From DRVP01 sp964604045 (GTDB taxonomy: Archaea > Thermoproteota > Bathyarchaeia > Bathyarchaeales > Bathycorpusculaceae): a stretch of 7,216 bases of DNA. Shown piece by piece: positions 4,745-7,216 of this stretch. The position numbers were made by a program, and so were the translations under genes. Each line of letters begins with the position of its first letter. Position 1 is the first letter of the stretch. The stretch is from assembly GCA_964604045.1 (NCBI GenBank), contig CAZRXM010000049.1, positions 1 through 7,216 on the forward strand, written 5' to 3'. A model generated the notes under the pieces. The model was not told where the DNA came from. It saw only the letters and a list, made by a program, of their open reading frames with translations, and ran no database searches.

Positions 4745-5653
4745 ATGGTTGTTGTAAAACTTGACGAACAACACTACATGGTTGACGTTGAAGTGGCAGG
4801 GCAGAAGAACTTCGTCGCCAGCTACATTCTGAGGGGTGAAAAGACGATAATCGTTGAAACGGGTCCCATGTCCTCTGTGCAAAACCTCATCAACAGCCTT
4901 GAAGAGCTGAACGTTAAAACTGACGATATTACGTACGTTGCCGTCTCTCACATACACTTAGACCACGCTGGGGGTGTTGGACCCTTACTTAAAATTTTTC
5001 CTAAAGCGAAGGCAGTTGTCCACGAGCGGGGAGCAGCCCACTTGGCAAACCCGGAGAAGCTCTGGCAACAGGCCCAAATGGTGCTTGGACCCATAGCCGA
5101 AGTTTACGGTAAACCAGAGCCTGTTCCACCTGATAGGATTATAGTTGCAAGGGACGGTATGACGCTGGATGCCGGAAGCGGAGTTATGCTTAAAGTTGTG
5201 GAAACCGTGGGGCACGCCCCCCACCATTTGAGCTACTATGAACCCCGGAGCAACGGAGTTTTCACAGGCGACTCTGCGGGGATATATTTGGGCGAAATAG
5301 ACGTGGTTGTTCCAACAACTCCTGCACCGTTCCGCCTAGACTTGGCTTTAACCTCCATAGAGAAGATGGCAGGATTGAAACCTTCAAAATTGTATTACAC
5401 GCATTTCGGCGTTGCGGAGAAGGCTGTTGAAAAACTTCAGGCCTATGCGGAGCAGCTTAAGCTTTGGGCGAAAATCGCCAAGGAAACGCTTGGGAAAGGC
5501 GAAGGACTAGAGTTTATGCGTAAAAAGATTCTTGAGCTTGATTCAGCCACCCGTATGGCTTTTGAATATGTTAAAGCGAATCGAATCTTGTGTGAAAACT
5601 CCCTTCGTCGAAGCATGTTTGGAGTTCTCGATTACGTGAAGAATTACGGATGA
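4745..5653 (+). CDS. Metallo-beta-lactamase fold hydrolase
   Basis: Soluble 302-residue metallo-hydrolase with a complete dinuclear metal site: H69, H71, D73 and H74 in SHIHLDHAGG, H157 in VGHAPHH, D176 in FTGDSAG and H220 in YYTHFG. It has the general glyoxalase II-like layout (COG0491 type), and the N-terminal strand followed by ASYILRGEKTIIVETGP resembles small archaeal members such as the crenarchaeal ST1585 type. Residues from about 222 on form an extra charged helical tail. It has no beta-CASP insertion and no sign of the tRNase Z exosite, so an RNase role is not supported. The substrate is unknown. I chose ATG 4745, with GGGA 7 bases upstream; an in-frame TTG at 4739 would add two residues. 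It lies 67 bp upstream of rtcB on the same strand, but rtcB seems to have its own promoter. Confidence 0.88.
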   Translation: MVVVKLDEQHYMVDVEVAGQKNFVASYILRGEKTIIVETGPMSSVQNLINSLEELNVKTDDITYVAVSHIHLDHAGGVGPLLKIFPKAKAVVHERGAAHLANPEKLWQQAQMVLGPIAEVYGKPEPVPPDRIIVARDGMTLDAGSGVMLKVVETVGHAPHHLSYYEPRSNGVFTGDSAGIYLGEIDVVVPTTPAPFRLDLALTSIEKMAGLKPSKLYYTHFGVAEKAVEKLQAYAEQLKLWAKIAKETLGKGEGLEFMRKKILELDSATRMAFEYVKANRILCENSLRRSMFGVLDYVKNYG

Positions 5654-5654
5654 T

Positions 5655-5674
5655 TTTTGGTGTTTAAGCCAAAA
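5655..5674 (+). terminator. Weak hairpin after the metallo-hydrolase stop
   Basis: TTTTGG and CCAAAA pair across an 8-base loop, starting one base after the TGA stop (5651-5653), within a T-rich stretch. The stem is only 6 bp and mostly A-T, so it may just mark a transcript end or be chance. It overlaps the region just upstream of the rtcB promoter box. Confidence 0.25.
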
Positions 5675-5677
5675 TTC

Positions 5678-5686
5678 CTTATATTC
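5678..5686 (+). promoter_or_regulatory. TATA box of the rtcB gene
   Basis: CCTTATATT predicts a transcript start near 5708, right at the AGGTGA Shine-Dalgarno-like sequence (5709-5714), which sits 6 bases before the ATG at 5721. The leader would be about 12 bases. It suggests rtcB can be transcribed independently of the hydrolase gene upstream. Confidence 0.45.
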
Positions 5687-5720
5687 TTCTTCACACACTT
5701 AGACGGATAGGTGAAATATT

Positions 5721-7202
5721 ATGGGAGAAGAAGGAGAAAGTCGCCCCCCGTCTGAAAAAGTTCCCTTGGAGAAAATTAACGACTACATGTGGCGTATTCC
5801 AAAGTATAAGCCCAGCATGAGGGTTCCAGGCATAGTTTTCGCCAACAAGGAGCTTTTGGAGAAGATGCAGACGGATAGAACCCTTGAACAGTGCGCCAAC
5901 GTTGCTCATTTGCCTGGGATATACAAATACTCCATAACGCTGCCTGATGGTCATGAGGGGTACGGTTTTCCCATAGGCGGTGTGGCGGCGACAGACTATG
6001 AGGAGGGGGTTATAAGCCCTGGTGGTGTAGGCTACGACATAAACTGCGGCGTCCGTCTCCTAACAACAAACTTGACCGAGAAGGACATTAGGCCAAAGCT
6101 TGTCGAGTTAACAAACACGATTTTCGAGAATGTCCCATGCGGTTTGGGAAGCCGCCGGAAAGACTTCAAGGTAACGATCCACGACCTAGACAGGCTTGTT
6201 GTTGAAGGAGTTCAGTGGGCTATAGACCAAGGTTTAGGCTGGGACGAGGATGCCGAGCACTGTGAAGAGCGAGGGTGCATGAAAAACGCCAACCCGGACA
6301 AGGTTTCAACAAACGCCAAAAACCGCGGGCTTCCCCAAATAGGAACTTTAGGCTCAGGAAACCATTTCTTGGAAATCCAGAAAGTCGACAAAATCTACGA
6401 TGAAAAAACTGCCAAAGTCTTTGGAATAGAGCAGGAGGGCCAAGTAACTGTCATGATCCACTGCGGTTCAAGAGGTTACGGTCACCAAATATGCTCGGAT
6501 TACTTGAGGGTTATGGAGCGCGCAGTCCACAAATACAAGATTGTTCTGCCAGACCGCGAGCTGGCATGCGCCCCTGGAACCAGCAGGGAGGCTGAAGACT
6601 ACTATGAGGCTATGGCCTGTGCCATAAACTACGCCTTTGTGAACCGTCAAGCCATAATGCATTGGGTCAGGCAAAGCTTCCAGCAGGTTTTCAAGCAGGA
6701 CCCGGAGAAGTTCGGCTTGAAACTGTTGTACGATGTAGCCCACAACATTGCTAAAATCGAGTTTCACAAAGTGAACGGCGAAGAGAGAAAGGTTTGGGTT
6801 CACCGCAAAGGTGCCACGAGGGCTTTCCCACCAGGCCATCCGGAGATCCCGGCGGACTATAGGAGTGTAGGTCAGCCTGTAATTATCCCGGGAAGTATGG
6901 GAACAAGTTCTTGGCTTTTGATTGGCACCGAGAAGGCCATGGAGCTAAGTTTCGGCTCCACAGCCCACGGTGCTGGAAGAATGCTTAGCCGTGCAGCCGC
7001 CAAGAAAAGGTTTTTCGGCGGAGACGTTAAAAGAAGCCTTGAACAGCGAGGAATAGCCGTTAGGGCTGCAAGTGCTGTTGTGCTGGCGGAAGAAGCGGAC
7101 CCAGCCTACAAGAACGTTGACATCGTGGCGGATGTGAGCCACAAAGTCGGCATAGCCACAAAAGTCGCAAGGCTTGTGCCTTTGGCTGTAGTTAAAGGCT
7201 AA
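5721..7202 (+). CDS. rtcB: RNA-splicing ligase RtcB
   Basis: GTP- and Mn2+-dependent RNA ligase that joins 2',3'-cyclic or 3'-phosphate ends to 5'-hydroxyl ends, sealing tRNA halves after intron removal in archaea and repairing broken RNA. The 493-residue protein has the usual archaeal length with no intein. All key residues are seen: D106 and C109 in GGVGYDINCGVR, H215 in GSGNHFLE, H247 in MIHCGSRG, H341 in YDVAHN, the guanylylated histidine H416 in STAHGAGR, and the C-terminal lysine K492 in VVKG. The guanine-contacting PGSMGT (390-395) is also intact. The ATG at 5721 follows AGGTGA with good spacing. A short charged N-terminal stretch (about residues 1-14) may be flexible. Its activator archease is encoded 2.3 kb upstream on the same strand, separated by adk, a regulator and a metallo-hydrolase. 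It ends 14 bp before the window edge. Confidence 0.97.
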   Translation: MGEEGESRPPSEKVPLEKINDYMWRIPKYKPSMRVPGIVFANKELLEKMQTDRTLEQCANVAHLPGIYKYSITLPDGHEGYGFPIGGVAATDYEEGVISPGGVGYDINCGVRLLTTNLTEKDIRPKLVELTNTIFENVPCGLGSRRKDFKVTIHDLDRLVVEGVQWAIDQGLGWDEDAEHCEERGCMKNANPDKVSTNAKNRGLPQIGTLGSGNHFLEIQKVDKIYDEKTAKVFGIEQEGQVTVMIHCGSRGYGHQICSDYLRVMERAVHKYKIVLPDRELACAPGTSREAEDYYEAMACAINYAFVNRQAIMHWVRQSFQQVFKQDPEKFGLKLLYDVAHNIAKIEFHKVNGEERKVWVHRKGATRAFPPGHPEIPADYRSVGQPVIIPGSMGTSSWLLIGTEKAMELSFGSTAHGAGRMLSRAAAKKRFFGGDVKRSLEQRGIAVRAASAVVLAEEADPAYKNVDIVADVSHKVGIATKVARLVPLAVVKG

Positions 7203-7216
7203 ACTCCCAATTTTAC

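Noticed and set aside
6468..6839. Minus-strand open frame of 123 codons inside rtcB.
   Set aside because: It is fully antisense to conserved RtcB sequence, and its composition is what codon bias on the other strand produces.
5721..7202. Possible intein in RtcB, a known insertion target in archaea.
   Set aside because: At 493 residues the protein has normal length, and all active-site blocks are contiguous with family spacing.
1..7216. CRISPR array, insertion sequence, tRNA, rRNA or prophage.
   Set aside because: I saw no regularly spaced direct repeats, transposase motifs, terminal inverted repeats, tRNA cloverleaf or phage genes on either strand.

Overview
The window reads as chromosomal DNA of an archaeon. 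The evidence is archease, an archaeal-sized RtcB ligase, an M42 (TET-type) aminopeptidase, a winged-helix regulator of a typical archaeal type, TATA-like boxes about 25 bp upstream of inferred transcript starts, and several short or absent leaders. A bacterial-type adenylate kinase with a four-cysteine LID, intermediate base composition and this gene mix fit the TACK side, perhaps a Bathyarchaeia-like lineage. That placement is inference, not shown by the sequence.

Layout. Positions 1-821 hold three leftward genes: an intact 53-residue single-helix membrane protein, a three-helix membrane protein interrupted by one frameshift, and the start of an ECF-type transporter S component interrupted by two homopolymer frameshifts and cut by the window edge. 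From 822 to 887 a near-palindromic TATA element seems to serve both this leftward cluster and the rightward M42 aminopeptidase (888-1931). A CPBP-family intramembrane protease (1953-2897, leftward) converges on the peptidase and diverges from archease (about 2992-3429, rightward). The CPBP-archease spacer contains a run of ten G. Archease converges, with a 4-bp gap, on adenylate kinase (3434-4090, leftward). A helix-turn-helix regulator (4158-4628, leftward) lies upstream of adenylate kinase. A metallo-beta-lactamase-fold hydrolase (4745-5653) and RtcB RNA ligase (5721-7202) run rightward to the end.

How the genes relate. The clearest functional pair is archease and RtcB: archease activates and recycles RtcB for tRNA splicing and RNA repair. 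They are about 2.3 kb apart and separately transcribed. The metallo-hydrolase directly upstream of rtcB has no known role in that pathway. The two proteases are unrelated families in a convergent pair. Most genes alternate strand and have their own promoter-like element, so this looks like compact single-gene transcription rather than operons, apart from the leftward cluster at the left end.

I found no CRISPR array, insertion sequence, tRNA or rRNA, and nothing that amounts to a clear new defence or mobile system. The most useful observations are the undescribed small membrane proteins and broken S-component gene at the left edge, the concentration of all three frameshifts within about 450 bp, the shared divergent promoter, and a perfect 9-bp palindrome at the predicted adenylate kinase transcript start.
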